Counted from the stretch's first letter, positions 1 to 9,204 are shown. The stretch is 32,350 bases of DNA from Bacteroidota bacterium (GCA_014190575.1 BJGQ01000039.1:1-32350); one strand, 5' to 3'. Numbers and translations: made by a program. Notes: generated from the letters alone by a model not told the origin.

Positions 1-295
1 TCAATTTACCCGAAACATCATATGCAACTACTTTAACAGGTGCGTTCGGTAATGCATCGTCAACCGATACATAATTTGTTCCTTTACCTGGAAATGAATA
101 GAGGGTGAAATCAGCCTCCTTCATCATACTTACTTTTGATTTTATTTTTTTTTGAGCATTGTATCCAACTGCTCTGGCTTCATAACTTACTTTTCTGTAT
201 CCGGCATTCTCCTTATCATTAACTACTTGAGCAAAGGATGAAAAAGCTGATGAAAGCAAAATTATAACAGCTAAAAAGGCGTAGTTTTTTTTCAT
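1..295 (-). CDS. Secreted protein, N-terminal part only (runs off the left edge)
   Basis: I translated this by hand from the ATG at 295-293; 98 codons are visible and the rest lies outside the window. It opens with a clear Sec signal peptide (MKKNYAFLAVIILL, then SSAFSSFAQ with likely cleavage after the Ala before Gln). After a short Lys-rich stretch, from about residue 60, it reads LYSFPGKGTNYVSV and then PNAPVKVVAYDVSGKL. This resembles the start of a T9SS type A sorting domain (LYPNP... YDVSGK). If so, the mature protein would be unusually short, or the motif is an internal Ig-like strand. A weak promoter-like box, TCTATTTG (minus strand, 353-346), lies upstream. The function is unknown; export to periplasm or surface is the only supported statement. 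Confidence 0.75.
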   Translation of the reverse strand, partial: MKKNYAFLAVIILLSSAFSSFAQVVNDKENAGYRKVSYEARAVGYNAQKKIKSKVSMMKEADFTLYSFPGKGTNYVSVDDALPNAPVKVVAYDVSGKL

Positions 296-417
296 GACTT
301 CTAATATTTGCCGCTTTTAACGATATTAAAATAAAAAGGTTATGGCAAATAGAAATTCTTTAAAACTTAATCGAAGTACTGATTATAAATCAATCTATAA
401 CTTAAAATAAAAAGGAG

Positions 418-500
418 TGCCCGGGACGAGATTCGAACTCGCACACCTTTACGGCGCCACCCCCTCAAGATGGTGCGTCTGCCAATTTCGCCACCCGGGC
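418..500 (-). tRNA. tRNA-Leu (anticodon GAG)
   Basis: On the minus strand the gene starts GCCCGGGTGGCGAAATTGGC and ends with the complementary acceptor arm CCCGGGC plus discriminator A. The anticodon stem CCATC/GGTGG encloses the loop TTGAGGG, giving anticodon GAG, which reads CUU and CUC leucine codons. A long variable arm, typical of class II leucine tRNAs, follows, then a standard T arm with GTTCGAATC. CCA is not encoded: the next bases are CTC. An exact TAnnTTTG promoter box lies just upstream. Confidence 0.97.
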
Positions 501-516
501 TCTTTTTAAGGAGGCG

Positions 517-524
517 CAAATTTA
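517..524 (-). promoter_or_regulatory. Bacteroidota-type -7 box for tRNA-Leu
   Basis: TAAATTTG on the minus strand matches the Bacteroidota -7 consensus TAnnTTTG exactly. It ends 16 bases before the first tRNA base, a plausible distance for a short 5' leader. No clear -33 TTG is seen; TTTC lies about 19 bases further upstream. Confidence 0.6.
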
Positions 525-603
525 ATCGCGAATTCATCATTCGGAAATTTATTGCAATCCCTTTACAGTATTAGTAAAATATTTCTGCTAATGCTTTTAT
601 TGA

Positions 604-635
604 TTTGAGTCATACACTTTTTCAGAAGATATTTG
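604..635 (+). promoter_or_regulatory. Promoter of the M1 aminopeptidase gene
   Basis: TTTG (604-607) and GATATTTG (628-635) are separated by 20 bases. This matches the Bacteroidota vegetative promoter layout of -33 TTTG, a spacer of 19-21, then -7 TAnnTTTG, with one mismatch in the -7 box. The ATG at 667 follows 31 bases after the -7 box. Confidence 0.6.
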
Positions 636-666
636 TAATCACGATTGTAATCTGTAAAATCTTAAA

Positions 667-2628
667 ATGCGCACTTTTTTATCTTTCTGTTCTCTCTTAA
701 TTTTTGTTTTCATAAATTCAATTAATGCTCAGATTATTTTGAATTCAAAAGATGATTTTAAATTTTATGAGTTTGAAAATAAAAATCAAACACGACTTTT
801 AAATTTCACATCAGATCCAAGAGCAAATAACATAGATATCTATTATTCAAGATTTGATTTAATACTTAATCCTGATACACTTTATATTCTTGGAAATATT
901 TCAACATCGTTTCTTACTACAAAAAATATTGATACGCTTTATTTTGATTTGGATGGTTCAATGAAAATTGATTCAGTTATTTATCATAATATGGAAGTGA
1001 ATTTTATTCAGCCAATAAATAATTCATTCTGGATTTTACTACCTCAACAAATTTCAAGTGGAACAAGAGATTCTGTTAAAGTTTACTATCAGGGTGTTCC
1101 TGTTGGAGATGGATTCAGTGGTTTTTCAAAAGGTATTCATAACCTATCACAAAAATGTTTATTTAATCTTTCCGAACCTTATGGCTCTCGATATTGGTGG
1201 CCTTGTAAGCAATCGTTGACAGATAAAATTGATTCAATAGATATTATTATTCATAATCCTGATGGATATAAAGCAGCTTCAAATGGTTTGTTGATTTCAG
1301 AAATTTCAAATTCAGGTTGGACTACAACTCATTGGAAACACTCCTATCCTATTGCTCCATATCTTATTGGAGTTGCAGTAGCAAATTATTCTGTTTATGA
1401 AGATACTGTTCACTTCTCCTCAGCCGATTCACTTATTATTTTGAATTATGTATTTCCTGAATACTTAGATACTGCAAAAAAATATTCAAAAGATTTAATT
1501 CCGGTCATGAAATTTTATGCTGTAACTTTTGGTGATTATCCTTTCAAGAAAGAAAAATATGGACACGCCCAATGGACAAATGGTGGTGGCATGGAACATC
1601 AAACAATGAGTTTTGTTGGCAGTATGAATTTTTCTTTGATAGCTCATGAACTGGCGCATCAATGGTTTGGTGATAAATTAACTTGTGGTTCATGGAGGGA
1701 TATCTGGCTGAATGAAGGTTTTGCAACCTACTGCACAGGTTTATGTTTCGAAAAATTTTATCCTGATCAATTTCGTCAATGGAAAGAAAATGATCTCGTT
1801 GTAATTAAAGATGCAATTCCACAATCAATTTGGGTTTGGGATACCGGCTGGGCGGTTCGTGTTTTTGATTATCGATTAACTTATGCTAAGGGAGCATACA
1901 TACTTCACATGCTGAGATGGAAAATTGGAGATTCAGATTTTTTTGCTGCCCTGAAAAATTATCAAAATGATACAAATCTCATTTACAACTTTGCAAAAGT
2001 TTCGGACCTAATCAACCATTTTCAAAATCAAAGCGGACAAGACCTGACACAATTTTTCAATCAATGGTATTACAATGCAGGGTATCCGACTTATCATTTG
2101 CAATGGAATCAGAATGATGAAAAATCGGTTTCCATTTATGTAGATCAGCAAACAAGTATTCCCGCTGATATTCCTGCTAATGTTCCATTTTTTTCAATGC
2201 CAATTCCTGTCGAATTTATTGGCAAAGGGTATGATACAATTATTCGGTTCGATAATAATTTTAACGGTCAGTTATTTAAAGTTGATCTTCCATTTAAAGT
2301 TGACTCAGTTGCATTTGATCCTGATTTACATTTAATTTCTTTTGATAATACAGTTGTTAGAGTTCCCGGTTTTAAAGACTCATCACTTTCTCTTTTTCCA
2401 AACCCTTCTTCAGCTGATTTTAATTTATTTTATAGTGTTGATTTTATTCCGAAATCAATTTCAATTATAGATGAAACAGGAAGAGAACTGTTTTCGTCAG
2501 CAATTGAAGTTGACAGGTTTTCTGGAAAATATTCAATGCATACAAATTCAATTGCAGCAGGAATTTATTTTATAAAAGTAAAAAGTGAATGGAGTGAAAA
2601 AATATTGAAGTGGGTGAAGGCAAATTAA
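667..2628 (+). CDS. M1-family zinc aminopeptidase with T9SS type A sorting domain
   Basis: Predicted secreted metallopeptidase of the M1 (gluzincin) family, which removes N-terminal residues from peptides. An N-terminal signal peptide ends around INSINAQ. Residues 327-331 are HELAH and the third zinc ligand is E350 (WLNEGF), giving the exact HEXXH-X18-E spacing. The substrate-binding loop that is GAMEN in many members is GGMEH here (about 307-311). Y406 in [13 protein letters not shown] is a candidate for the transition-state tyrosine. The last 75 residues, starting [12 protein letters not shown] and ending KILKWVKAN, form a type A C-terminal sorting domain, so export through the type IX system to the surface or medium is expected. 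At 653 aa it is compact for the family. It converges on fbp, with stop codons one base apart. Family assignment is firm; substrate preference is unknown. Confidence 0.93.
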   Translation: MRTFLSFCSLLIFVFINSINAQIILNSKDDFKFYEFENKNQTRLLNFTSDPRANNIDIYYSRFDLILNPDTLYILGNISTSFLTTKNIDTLYFDLDGSMKIDSVIYHNMEVNFIQPINNSFWILLPQQISSGTRDSVKVYYQGVPVGDGFSGFSKGIHNLSQKCLFNLSEPYGSRYWWPCKQSLTDKIDSIDIIIHNPDGYKAASNGLLISEISNSGWTTTHWKHSYPIAPYLIGVAVANYSVYEDTVHFSSADSLIILNYVFPEYLDTAKKYSKDLIPVMKFYAVTFGDYPFKKEKYGHAQWTNGGGMEHQTMSFVGSMNFSLIAHELAHQWFGDKLTCGSWRDIWLNEGFATYCTGLCFEKFYPDQFRQWKENDLVVIKDAIPQSIWVWDTGWAVRVFDYRLTYAKGAYILHMLRWKIGDSDFFAALKNYQNDTNLIYNFAKVSDLINHFQNQSGQDLTQFFNQWYYNAGYPTYHLQWNQNDEKSVSIYVDQQTSIPADIPANVPFFSMPIPVEFIGKGYDTIIRFDNNFNGQLFKVDLPFKVDSVAFDPDLHLISFDNTVVRVPGFKDSSLSLFPNPSSADFNLFYSVDFIPKSISIIDETGRELFSSAIEVDRFSGKYSMHTNSIAAGIYFIKVKSEWSEKILKWVKAN

Positions 2629-2629
2629 A

Positions 2630-3655
2630 TTAAACCTTCTCCACCATCCGTGATTTGCGAAGCATCTCTTCTGCTTTATCAACCATCTCTGCTGAACCGA
2701 TATAAACCGGTAGGCGCTGATGCAGTTCTGTTGGTTCAATTTCCATTACCGGAATATCACCGTTCGATGCTTTTCCTCCTGCTTGTTCAGCAATGAACGC
2801 AAGCGGATTACATTCAAACAACAAGCGAAGTTTTCCTTTGTTTGATGGTGCAACGGGCGGATACATATAAATTCCTCCCTGTATCATGTTGCGATGAAAG
2901 TCAGCGACCATTGAACCGATGTAACGGAAAGAATATGGACGGCCCGTTGGTTTATCTTCAGTGGTACACCAATCAATGTAACGACGAATCGGCTCAGGGA
3001 AATTTATATAGTTGCCTTGATTCACAGAATAAACTTTTCCGTTTCCGGGAATGCGAATATCAGGATGCGATAAAAAGAATTCGCCAACTGATGGGTCAAG
3101 AGTAAAACCATTCACACCATTTCCGGTTGTGAAAACCATCATGGTTGATGAACCATAAATTACATATCCTGCCGCAACTTGCTGAGTTCCCTTCTGCAAA
3201 AAATCTTCAGCCACACAAGGCCCCGATAAACTTACCCGACGGAAAATAGAAAAAATAGTTCCGATAGAAACATTCACATCAATGTTGCTGCTGCCATCTA
3301 ATGGGTCTAGATTCACTACATACTTTGCATTCTGATGTTCGGTAAATGGAATGTAATCTTCGCTTTCTTCAGAGGCAATTCCACAACATTCGCCACTCAC
3401 TTTTAATGCTGAAAGAAACTGGTCGTTGGCAAATACATCTAATTTCTTTTGGTCATCACCTGTTGAGTTATGAGTTCCAGCACTACCCAAAATTTCAGTT
3501 ACCAATCCAGCTTTGTTTACTTCACGATTTACAATTTTAGAGGCAAGAGCAATATCGCGAAGCAATCCTGAAAGTTCACCTGAAGAGTATGCAAAATCTT
3601 TTTCTCTTTGAAATATGAATTCGTCTAAGGTTATTAGTTTTCGGTAATTGTTCAT
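2630..3655 (-). CDS. fbp: Class I fructose-1,6-bisphosphatase
   Basis: Cytoplasmic gluconeogenic enzyme hydrolysing fructose 1,6-bisphosphate to fructose 6-phosphate and phosphate with Mg2+. From the ATG at 3655 the protein has 341 aa, close to the usual 330-340. It contains the metal-binding core EESED (about 96-100) and [10 protein letters not shown] (about 117-126), and the late motif [14 protein letters not shown]. The reading frame extends upstream to a TTG at 3679, but that TTG lies inside the -7 box TATATTTG (3684-3677), so transcription should begin downstream of it. The ATG opening [13 protein letters not shown] is therefore preferred and also matches where homologues begin. The gene is divergent from the GNAT gene and convergent with the aminopeptidase. 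Residue numbers are counted from the preferred start. Confidence 0.96.
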   Translation of the reverse strand: MNNYRKLITLDEFIFQREKDFAYSSGELSGLLRDIALASKIVNREVNKAGLVTEILGSAGTHNSTGDDQKKLDVFANDQFLSALKVSGECCGIASEESEDYIPFTEHQNAKYVVNLDPLDGSSNIDVNVSIGTIFSIFRRVSLSGPCVAEDFLQKGTQQVAAGYVIYGSSTMMVFTTGNGVNGFTLDPSVGEFFLSHPDIRIPGNGKVYSVNQGNYINFPEPIRRYIDWCTTEDKPTGRPYSFRYIGSMVADFHRNMIQGGIYMYPPVAPSNKGKLRLLFECNPLAFIAEQAGGKASNGDIPVMEIEPTELHQRLPVYIGSAEMVDKAEEMLRKSRMVEKV

Positions 3656-3676
3656 CAGTAGGTTTCGGTTAGCCGA

Positions 3677-3684
3677 CAAATATA
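3677..3684 (-). promoter_or_regulatory. -7 box of the fbp promoter
   Basis: TATATTTG on the minus strand is an exact TAnnTTTG match. It lies 21 bases before the chosen fbp ATG at 3655 and overlaps the alternative TTG start, which argues against that start. On the plus strand, TTATTTTG at 3735-3742 is a 7-of-8 match that could serve the divergent GNAT gene. Confidence 0.55.
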
Positions 3685-3759
3685 CATTCCAATTTTTTAG
3701 TTGGCCGTTGATGCGTCACAGATATTTTAATCGCTTATTTTGCCCGAAATTTTTATTGC

Positions 3760-4215
3760 ATGATTTCAATTCGACCTGCAATTGCAACAGATGTTAAAGC
3801 AATGATTTCTTTAATAAAAGAACTGGCGCTTTATGAAAAAGCTCCTGAGCAAGTTATAAATACTGAAGATGAAATGCTGAAAGATGGTTTTGGAGAATAC
3901 CCACTTTTCAACGCGTTCATTGCTGAAAAAGAAAATAAAATTATCGGTACTGCAATCTGTTACCTTGCTTACAGCACATGGAAAGGGCGATATATTTATT
4001 TGGATGATTTAATCGTTACGGAAACTGAAAGAAAAACAGGAGCAGGAACTTTGTTGTTCGAAGCAGTTTTTAATTATGCAAAAAGTATAAATTCAAATCA
4101 ACTTCGGTGGCATGTGTTGGATTGGAATGAACCCGCCATTTCATTTTATAAAAAATATCCTTGCACATTTGACGAAGAATGGATTACCTGTAAAATTGAA
4201 AAAGAAAATCTTTGA
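3760..4215 (+). CDS. GNAT-family N-acetyltransferase, spermidine/diamine acetyltransferase-like
   Basis: The 151-aa single-domain acetyltransferase transfers an acetyl group from acetyl-CoA to an amine. The layout follows the eukaryotic-like SSAT group: LIKELALYEKAPEQV near residue 20, LKDGFGEYPLFNAFIAE, then STWKGRYIYLDDLIV, and near the end HVLDWNEPAISFYKKY, which parallels the AEWNEPSINFYKR block of SSAT. The acetyl-CoA loop is ERKTGAGTLLF, a variant of R-x-x-G-x-G/A. The usual Gly after the final KKY is replaced (KKYPCTF), a mild oddity. It is cytoplasmic. It starts 104 bases from the divergent fbp ATG, with asnB 68 bases downstream in the same direction. The acceptor could be a polyamine or another small amine; the sequence does not decide. 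Confidence 0.88.
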   Translation: MISIRPAIATDVKAMISLIKELALYEKAPEQVINTEDEMLKDGFGEYPLFNAFIAEKENKIIGTAICYLAYSTWKGRYIYLDDLIVTETERKTGAGTLLFEAVFNYAKSINSNQLRWHVLDWNEPAISFYKKYPCTFDEEWITCKIEKENL

Positions 4216-4283
4216 TTATAAAATTCACTTGGTACTGCAACTACTACTAACCATTAAAAATAAACAGATAACCTTTTAAAAAA

Positions 4284-6263
4284 ATGTGCGGCATCAGTGG
4301 TATAGTTTGTTGGAATGGAAAGAAAATTTCTGTTGATGAAATTATCCGCATGAATAATTCTTTGCGGCATCGCGGACCAGATGATGAAGGATTTTTATTA
4401 ATCAACGATGAACAAAAAATAATTGCATTCGGAAATGATACTCCTTCTGAGGTAAAAGAAAGTCGGTTGCACTTCTCCCCTTCTGAATACATTGAAAAAA
4501 CAAATTCTTCTTTTGACTTGTTGTTCGGTCATCGCCGGCTTTCAATTATTGATACTTCTGCATCGGGTCATCAGCCGATGTGCTTGCCTGATGTTGATTT
4601 ATGGATTACTTACAACGGAGAAATTTATAATTACAAAGAACTGAGAGCAACTCTTCAGGCAAAAGGAATTGAGTTTAATACTGAAAGTGATACAGAAGTT
4701 ATTCTCCGATATTATCAGGCATTCGGTAATGAATGTGTACAACACTTCAATGGCATGTGGTCGTTTGTAATTTATGATGGACGAAAAAAAGAACTCTTTG
4801 CATCGAGAGATAGATTTGGAGTGAAGCCATTTTATTATCACACAACAGAAAACAATTTTGCTTTTGCATCAGAACACAAAGCATTATTGCAATTCAGTGA
4901 AGTGAAAAAAGAAATCAATCCGGTTGCGATGTTTGATTTTCTGGCGCTGAATGTTTTGGAGAAAGAGGAAGAAGGTTTATTCAAGGGCATTAAAGAATTA
5001 TTTCCTGCCCACAATCTTTTATTGAATCTGAAGAATGGTGAACTGAAAATCAGTCGTTACTACTCCCTAAAAAGCAATTCAACTTATTCTTCTATCAATG
5101 AAAAGCAAACACATGAATACATTGATGAAGTAAAAAAGTTAGTGACTAAATCAATTGACCTGCGGTTGCGTGCTGATGTAACAGTCGGAACCTGTTTGAG
5201 TGGTGGCATTGACAGTTCGGTGATTGTTTGTGCGATGGATAAATTGCTGAACGGAAAATCTTCATTTCAAACCGGAAACAAGATTGAAACTTTCTCTTCC
5301 ATTTTTCCGGGGAGTAAACTGGACGAAAGCACTTACATGAAAAATGTGGTGGAGCAAACAAATACCAACTGGCACACTGTCACACCAAATAAAAAAGATT
5401 TTATAAATGATGTTGAGCACTTAATGTACTCGCACGATTTGCCCATCTGGAGTATCAGTTCATTTGCGCAATCATCAGTAATGAAACTGGCGAAAGCAAA
5501 TGATGTGAAAGTTTTGTTGGATGGACAAGGGGCTGATGAATTGTTTGGCGGATACAAACATTACTACAAATATTTACTGAATGATTTAAAATCGTCGGGC
5601 GAAAAAGCAGCATATCAAAATGCACTTGCTGCATTGAAGGAAACAAACGGAAAAGATTTTTTGCTTCGTTACAATCTGAAAAAAATAATTGAACCTGCGG
5701 CTCCTCTCCTGCTGAAGAAATTTTTCTTTCCTGATTTAAAATACATTCATCCTGATTTACTGAATCAATACAAGGAACGGTTTTCATTGCTCAAAGAAAC
5801 TTCTGTTTCGTTGAATGAAAAACTAAAACAGGATTTCACAGGAACTTATTTAAATGAATTATTGCGTCGTGAAGACCGCAACGGCATGATGCACTCCGTT
5901 GAATCTCGTGTTCCGTTTACTGATGACCATGCGTTGGTTGAATCTGTTTTCTCCATTCAGGGAAATTATAAAATCAAGGGAGCATCAACCAAGTATTTAT
6001 TGCGGGAGGCATTTAAAGATATTCTACCTGCGCCTGTTTATTCGCGAACAGATAAGTTAGGATTCGTTACACCAAACAATGATTGGATGAATGAGTTGAA
6101 AACTGATTTCAAAGATTATTTTACTAACGATCTTGTTCCTTATCTGAATCTTCCGTTGTTGATGAAGGATTATAATACCTATTTCAATCAAGCACAAAAG
6201 CCGGAGAATTATAGGACTTTTAAGTTTATGAGTTTAGCTGTTTGGATGAAAGTATTTTTTTAA
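4284..6263 (+). CDS. asnB: Asparagine synthase (glutamine-hydrolysing)
   Basis: Two-domain class II glutamine amidotransferase that makes asparagine from aspartate, glutamine and ATP. It starts MCGISGI, so Cys2 is the glutaminase nucleophile after Met removal. RHRGPDDEGF, HRRLSIID, TYNGEIYNYKEL and ASRDRFGVKPFYY are the typical amidotransferase blocks. SGGIDSS at 306-312 is the ATP-pyrophosphatase P-loop of the synthetase domain, followed by LLDGQGADELFGGY and SVESRVPFTDD. It has 659 aa against roughly 550 for E. coli AsnB; part of the excess is an insertion around residues 50-75. Bacteroidota carry several such paralogues, some acting on surface-polysaccharide or peptide amidation, so asparagine synthesis is likely but not certain. 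Confidence 0.92.
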   Translation: MCGISGIVCWNGKKISVDEIIRMNNSLRHRGPDDEGFLLINDEQKIIAFGNDTPSEVKESRLHFSPSEYIEKTNSSFDLLFGHRRLSIIDTSASGHQPMCLPDVDLWITYNGEIYNYKELRATLQAKGIEFNTESDTEVILRYYQAFGNECVQHFNGMWSFVIYDGRKKELFASRDRFGVKPFYYHTTENNFAFASEHKALLQFSEVKKEINPVAMFDFLALNVLEKEEEGLFKGIKELFPAHNLLLNLKNGELKISRYYSLKSNSTYSSINEKQTHEYIDEVKKLVTKSIDLRLRADVTVGTCLSGGIDSSVIVCAMDKLLNGKSSFQTGNKIETFSSIFPGSKLDESTYMKNVVEQTNTNWHTVTPNKKDFINDVEHLMYSHDLPIWSISSFAQSSVMKLAKANDVKVLLDGQGADELFGGYKHYYKYLLNDLKSSGEKAAYQNALAALKETNGKDFLLRYNLKKIIEPAAPLLLKKFFFPDLKYIHPDLLNQYKERFSLLKETSVSLNEKLKQDFTGTYLNELLRREDRNGMMHSVESRVPFTDDHALVESVFSIQGNYKIKGASTKYLLREAFKDILPAPVYSRTDKLGFVTPNNDWMNELKTDFKDYFTNDLVPYLNLPLLMKDYNTYFNQAQKPENYRTFKFMSLAVWMKVFF

Positions 6264-6375
6264 TGGATAATTGATAATTTCCAATGCAAGTCCGAATTTA
6301 CAATTGTCAATTAGTATTCCTCTCTTGCACATATCACAAATAGTATTCATCTTGCATCACCAAAATATTTTATGA

Positions 6376-6412
6376 GCATTCAGTATTCAGCATTCAGCAT
6401 TTAATATTTAGC
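6376..6412 (+). repeat. Short AT-rich iterated tract (CAGTATT/CAGCATT)
   Basis: In the 261-base gap after asnB, the string CATTCAG/TATTCAG/CATTCAG and then CATTTAATATTTAGC iterates a 7-9 base unit. Similar short runs occur at 10874-10905 (AGCAGTAGGTAGTATGCAGT). No gene is seen in the gap. A perfect hairpin, TTTGCGC-GAA-GCGCAAA, occupies 6468-6484, about 40 bases before the next gene, and may belong to its leader. Confidence 0.5.
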
Positions 6413-6524
6413 AAAGCAAGATATTACTCCAAGATTTTCTTATTGATTTTTTCTGTTCACATAATGATTTGCGCGAAGCGCAAACTGCAATTGCATTTTC
6501 TTAACCCAACTAAATAAATAAACT

Positions 6525-7262
6525 ATGGCATCATCTTCTGAATCAGGTCATGCAGTGAATATTGCTCACCTGAAATTGCTTGCCGATACCTGTGCAGGTT
6601 TTGGTGTAAAGTATAACCCAAGTAATGGCGACATTACTGTGGTGAACCTGAAAGCAAAATGGACAACTGTAACAACTGCACAAGGTGTGCTGACTACTGC
6701 TGTTGAAGCAAGTAGGGAACCAATTAACCTGCGCACAATTTTGTTTGCACCGATTGATAAGTTGGTGACACGCTCACTGAATTTTTTGAACAGCACGAAA
6801 GCGAGTGCTGCTGTGAAGAAGGATGCAAAAGGATTAGCTGATAAGATAAGAGGAATAGGAAGTACGAAGAAAACTGCAAGCGCTCCGGCTGCAGACGGAA
6901 CGATTGATGTGCTGACTGTGAGTAATAGCCAGCAGAGTTATGTGCAGAAGGCAGAAAATTATTTGAAGTATATTGAACTGATTGCGACTATAGTGGACTA
7001 TGCACCAAATGAAGCAGACCTGAAGGCTCCTGCAATGAAGGCGCTTTATACACCGATGAAGGATGCGAATGATGCAATAGGAACTATACTCGCTCCCGTG
7101 GACCAAGCACGACTTGACCGTGACCACGGATTGTATGATGCTGACAGTGGTGTGATTGATTTAGCTAAAGCATGCAAGCAGTATGTAAAAGCATTGTTTG
7201 GGGCAACGAGTGCGGAAGCCAAGTTGGTGACTGGGATAAAGTTTAGCCCGAAGAAGAAGTAA
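6525..7262 (+). CDS. Uncharacterised 245-aa protein
   Basis: I do not recognise a named domain. There is no signal peptide or membrane segment, so it is probably cytoplasmic. The protein opens MASSSESGHAVNIAHLKLL, continues GFGVKYNPSNGDITVVNL, and is rich in Ala, Lys, Thr and Asp with predicted helices throughout. It ends in a very basic tail (FSPKKK). Two halves each carry a stretch about the range of a four-helix bundle (roughly 50-110 and 140-230), separated by a Lys/Thr/Ala linker near 115-125. The opening GHA-N-ahl-K-L-D and YNPSN reminds me of a widespread Bacteroidota orphan family, but that is memory, not a search. The ORF is long, uses normal codons and starts at ATG after an AT-rich leader, so it is very likely a real gene. 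Confidence 0.85.
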   Translation: MASSSESGHAVNIAHLKLLADTCAGFGVKYNPSNGDITVVNLKAKWTTVTTAQGVLTTAVEASREPINLRTILFAPIDKLVTRSLNFLNSTKASAAVKKDAKGLADKIRGIGSTKKTASAPAADGTIDVLTVSNSQQSYVQKAENYLKYIELIATIVDYAPNEADLKAPAMKALYTPMKDANDAIGTILAPVDQARLDRDHGLYDADSGVIDLAKACKQYVKALFGATSAEAKLVTGIKFSPKKK

Positions 7263-7279
7263 CAGAAGCCCCACCTAAA

Positions 7280-7298
7280 TCCTCCCCTAAGGGGAGGA
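7280..7298. repeat. REP-like palindrome TCCTCCCCT-A-AGGGGAGGA
   Basis: A perfect 9-bp inverted repeat with a 1-base centre lies 18 bases after the stop of the 245-aa gene. It is not followed by a T tract, so it is a poor terminator. It is one of three members in this window of a CCCC-A-CCTAA-CC-TCCCCT-like family; the others are at 9445-9465 and 9716-9733. Confidence 0.6.
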
Positions 7299-7323
7299 CT
7301 TGAATACAGCGTGAGAATAGAAA

Positions 7324-7512
7324 ATGGGGATTTAAGATTATTGAATTGGAATGATTGATTTTAGATTTGGAATTCGATAACACAAAATTGGAATTTGATA
7401 ATTGTGAATTGGGTACTGAAAACATAAAATGGGAATTGGATAACACTGAATGGGATAGTGAAAACAGAAAATTGGAACTTGATAACATAAAATTGGGTAG
7501 CTAAAACAGAAG
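7324..7512. repeat. Degenerate 21-bp tandem repeat, nine units
   Basis: Nine consecutive units of exactly 21 bases fit from 7324 to 7512. They share the head ATTGG or ATGGG and a tail such as GATAACATAAA or GAAAACAGAAA. Units alternate between a GATAAC form and a GAAAAC form, giving a 42-bp higher-order period. Because 21 is a multiple of three, the reverse strand reads as a heptad-repeat ORF, but that frame lacks gene-like features. The array lies between the 245-aa gene and the LamG gene, and the rest of that 360-base gap holds only the flanking palindromes. Confidence 0.8.
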
Positions 7513-7534
7513 ATAAATAAACTAAAAAATAAAC

Positions 7535-7561
7535 GCAGGGTTCTGATTACAGTAACCCTGC
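7535..7561. other. Stable hairpin in the leader of the LamG gene
   Basis: GCAGGGTT (7535-7542) pairs perfectly with AACCCTGC (7554-7561). The loop CTGATTACAGT can extend the stem through CTG/CAG. It lies 62 bases upstream of the ATG at 7623. On the minus strand it is followed by TTTATTTTTTAG and would look like a terminator there, but no minus-strand gene precedes it. A 5'-UTR element or bidirectional insulator is possible. Confidence 0.5.
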
Positions 7562-7622
7562 TGAGACAAAACGATAAAATCAAAATCAATTTTAAATTCA
7601 CATCCACACAAATTAAACAACT

Positions 7623-9155
7623 ATGAAAAAAATCTTCTTACTCGCAAGCTTGGTATTGAGCTTAAATGCTATTGCACAAGTACCATCTTATATACCAACT
7701 ACAGGTTTGGTAGCATGGTATCCATTTAATGGAAATGCTAATGATGGAAGCGGAAATGCCCTTAATGGGATTGTAACTAATGCCATATTATCAACAGACC
7801 GTTTTGGCAATGCAAATCAATCTTATGATTTTTATTATTCAGGAGCCAGAATAGAGGTGCCATGGAGCAGTCTTTTATTTCCTGATACAATTACAGTTTC
7901 CGGATGGTTTAATACACCTACAGGAAGTAATGGTGGTGGAGCTATTTTACGAAGTGGCAACGGAAGTACTGATTCTTGGAAAGGTTATTATTTTCACTCA
8001 GATGGTTCAACCATTGATTCAATTCCACTATACTATAAAGATATGGGAGGAGGAGGATATAGAGTATATAATTATCTCGCAACGCAATATGCCCATAGAG
8101 ATATATGGAATTTTTTTACTGTTGTGCGAACACCTTCAACTTTACAATTATATCTAAACGGGCAACCTGCAGGAACATTAACTGGATTGCTTCCATATGA
8201 TAAACCAACATCTACTCCATTAATATTTGGCAATAATCATTTGCCTTTTGATGTTCATTTTGAAGGCAGATTAGATGACATCGGCATCTGGAACCGTGCC
8301 TTAACACAACAAGAAATAACTGCACTTTATACTGGCTGCAATACCTGCACAACACCAACCAATATTACAGTAGCGAGCATCACCGGCTCAAAAGCAACCA
8401 TTAGTTGGACAGGAAATAGTTGCGCCGCAAAATACCGGGTTCGTTATCGGGTGCAAGGCACCACAAGCTGGGTTACAAAAATTGTAACAGCACCCGTAAG
8501 CTCAAAAATTTTAACACTGTTACAGCCCCTCACTACTTATGAATTTCAGGTAAGAACAGATTGTAACTCTACGGGCACTATTGCTTCGGCATATTCAACC
8601 ATTCAAACATTTACAACAATATGTGACTGCACAAAACCAACAAACATTGCTGTAAGTAATGTAACACAAACAGGAGCAACAGTAAGTTGGTTGGGAAATT
8701 TATGTGCCGTAAAATACAGATTGCAATATCGTATTCAGGGTACAACTACATGGACAACAAAAACCATAAATGCCCCAACACTATTCTATACCATTATTGG
8801 TTTAACTAACAATACCATTTATGAATATCATTTGCGCAGTGATTGCAATTCAACAGGCACAGTTAATTCAGGATGGACTACAACAGCAACAATTACAACT
8901 CCATTAAGAATGGAAAATTCTGAAATCAGTTCATCAACTTTTTATGTTTCACCAAATCCATGTTCAACTTGTTTTGTAAATGGAATAATGGATGAACAGG
9001 ATTTAATTGTAACTGATATATTAGGCAGAAAAATAAATGTTCAGTTTACAAAATCAGAAAATGGATTTTACATAAATCTAGCGGAGAATAGTAAAGGAAT
9101 TTTTATCATCAGAAATAAAAAGACTGGTGAAGTTGTGAAGTTTGTGAAGGAATAA
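7623..9155 (+). CDS. Secreted LamG / two-FN3 protein with T9SS type A sorting domain
   Basis: A 510-aa exported protein. The signal peptide MKKIFLLASLVLSLNAIAQ is followed by a LamG/concanavalin-like lectin domain (about 28-238: GLVAWYPFNGNANDGSGN ... GRLDDIGIWNRALTQQEI), the usual layout of the family. Two fibronectin type III repeats follow (about 243-330 and 335-425), each with the block ISW/VSW, YR-YR-QGTT-W and TYEFQVRTDCNSTG or IYEYHLRSDCNSTG. The end, from about 440 (FYVSPNPC ... KGIFIIRNKKTGEVVKFVKE), is a type A sorting domain. It is probably surface-attached or released through T9SS, binding polysaccharide or protein; no catalytic residues are seen. The two FN3 units are close in sequence, suggesting recent duplication. 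A terminator follows 25 bases after the stop. Confidence 0.92.
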   Translation: MKKIFLLASLVLSLNAIAQVPSYIPTTGLVAWYPFNGNANDGSGNALNGIVTNAILSTDRFGNANQSYDFYYSGARIEVPWSSLLFPDTITVSGWFNTPTGSNGGGAILRSGNGSTDSWKGYYFHSDGSTIDSIPLYYKDMGGGGYRVYNYLATQYAHRDIWNFFTVVRTPSTLQLYLNGQPAGTLTGLLPYDKPTSTPLIFGNNHLPFDVHFEGRLDDIGIWNRALTQQEITALYTGCNTCTTPTNITVASITGSKATISWTGNSCAAKYRVRYRVQGTTSWVTKIVTAPVSSKILTLLQPLTTYEFQVRTDCNSTGTIASAYSTIQTFTTICDCTKPTNIAVSNVTQTGATVSWLGNLCAVKYRLQYRIQGTTTWTTKTINAPTLFYTIIGLTNNTIYEYHLRSDCNSTGTVNSGWTTTATITTPLRMENSEISSSTFYVSPNPCSTCFVNGIMDEQDLIVTDILGRKINVQFTKSENGFYINLAENSKGIFIIRNKKTGEVVKFVKE

Positions 9156-9179
9156 TTTTCTTCAACAAAAAATATTTTG

Positions 9180-9204
9180 AAAGCCGCACTAACACTGCGG
9201 CTTT
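9180..9204 (+). terminator. Rho-independent terminator of the LamG gene
   Basis: AAAGCCGC (9180-9187) and GCGGCTTT (9197-9204) form a perfect 8-bp stem around ACTAACACT and run into TTTTTTATTT. It lies immediately downstream of the stop codon at 9155 in the same direction. Confidence 0.88.

Noticed and set aside
3656-3679. Upstream TTG start for fbp
   Set aside because: The TTG is part of the -7 box TATATTTG, so it would lie upstream of the transcript; homologues begin at the ATG at 3655.
7324-7512. Possible CRISPR array
   Set aside because: Units are contiguous 21-mers without unique spacers, and there are no cas genes nearby.
7243-7607. Minus-strand ORFs with 7-residue repeats across the 21-bp array
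   Set aside because: They are the direct translation of a 21-base DNA repeat, low in complexity, without leader or domain. One runs into the REP palindrome and the 3' end of the 245-aa gene.
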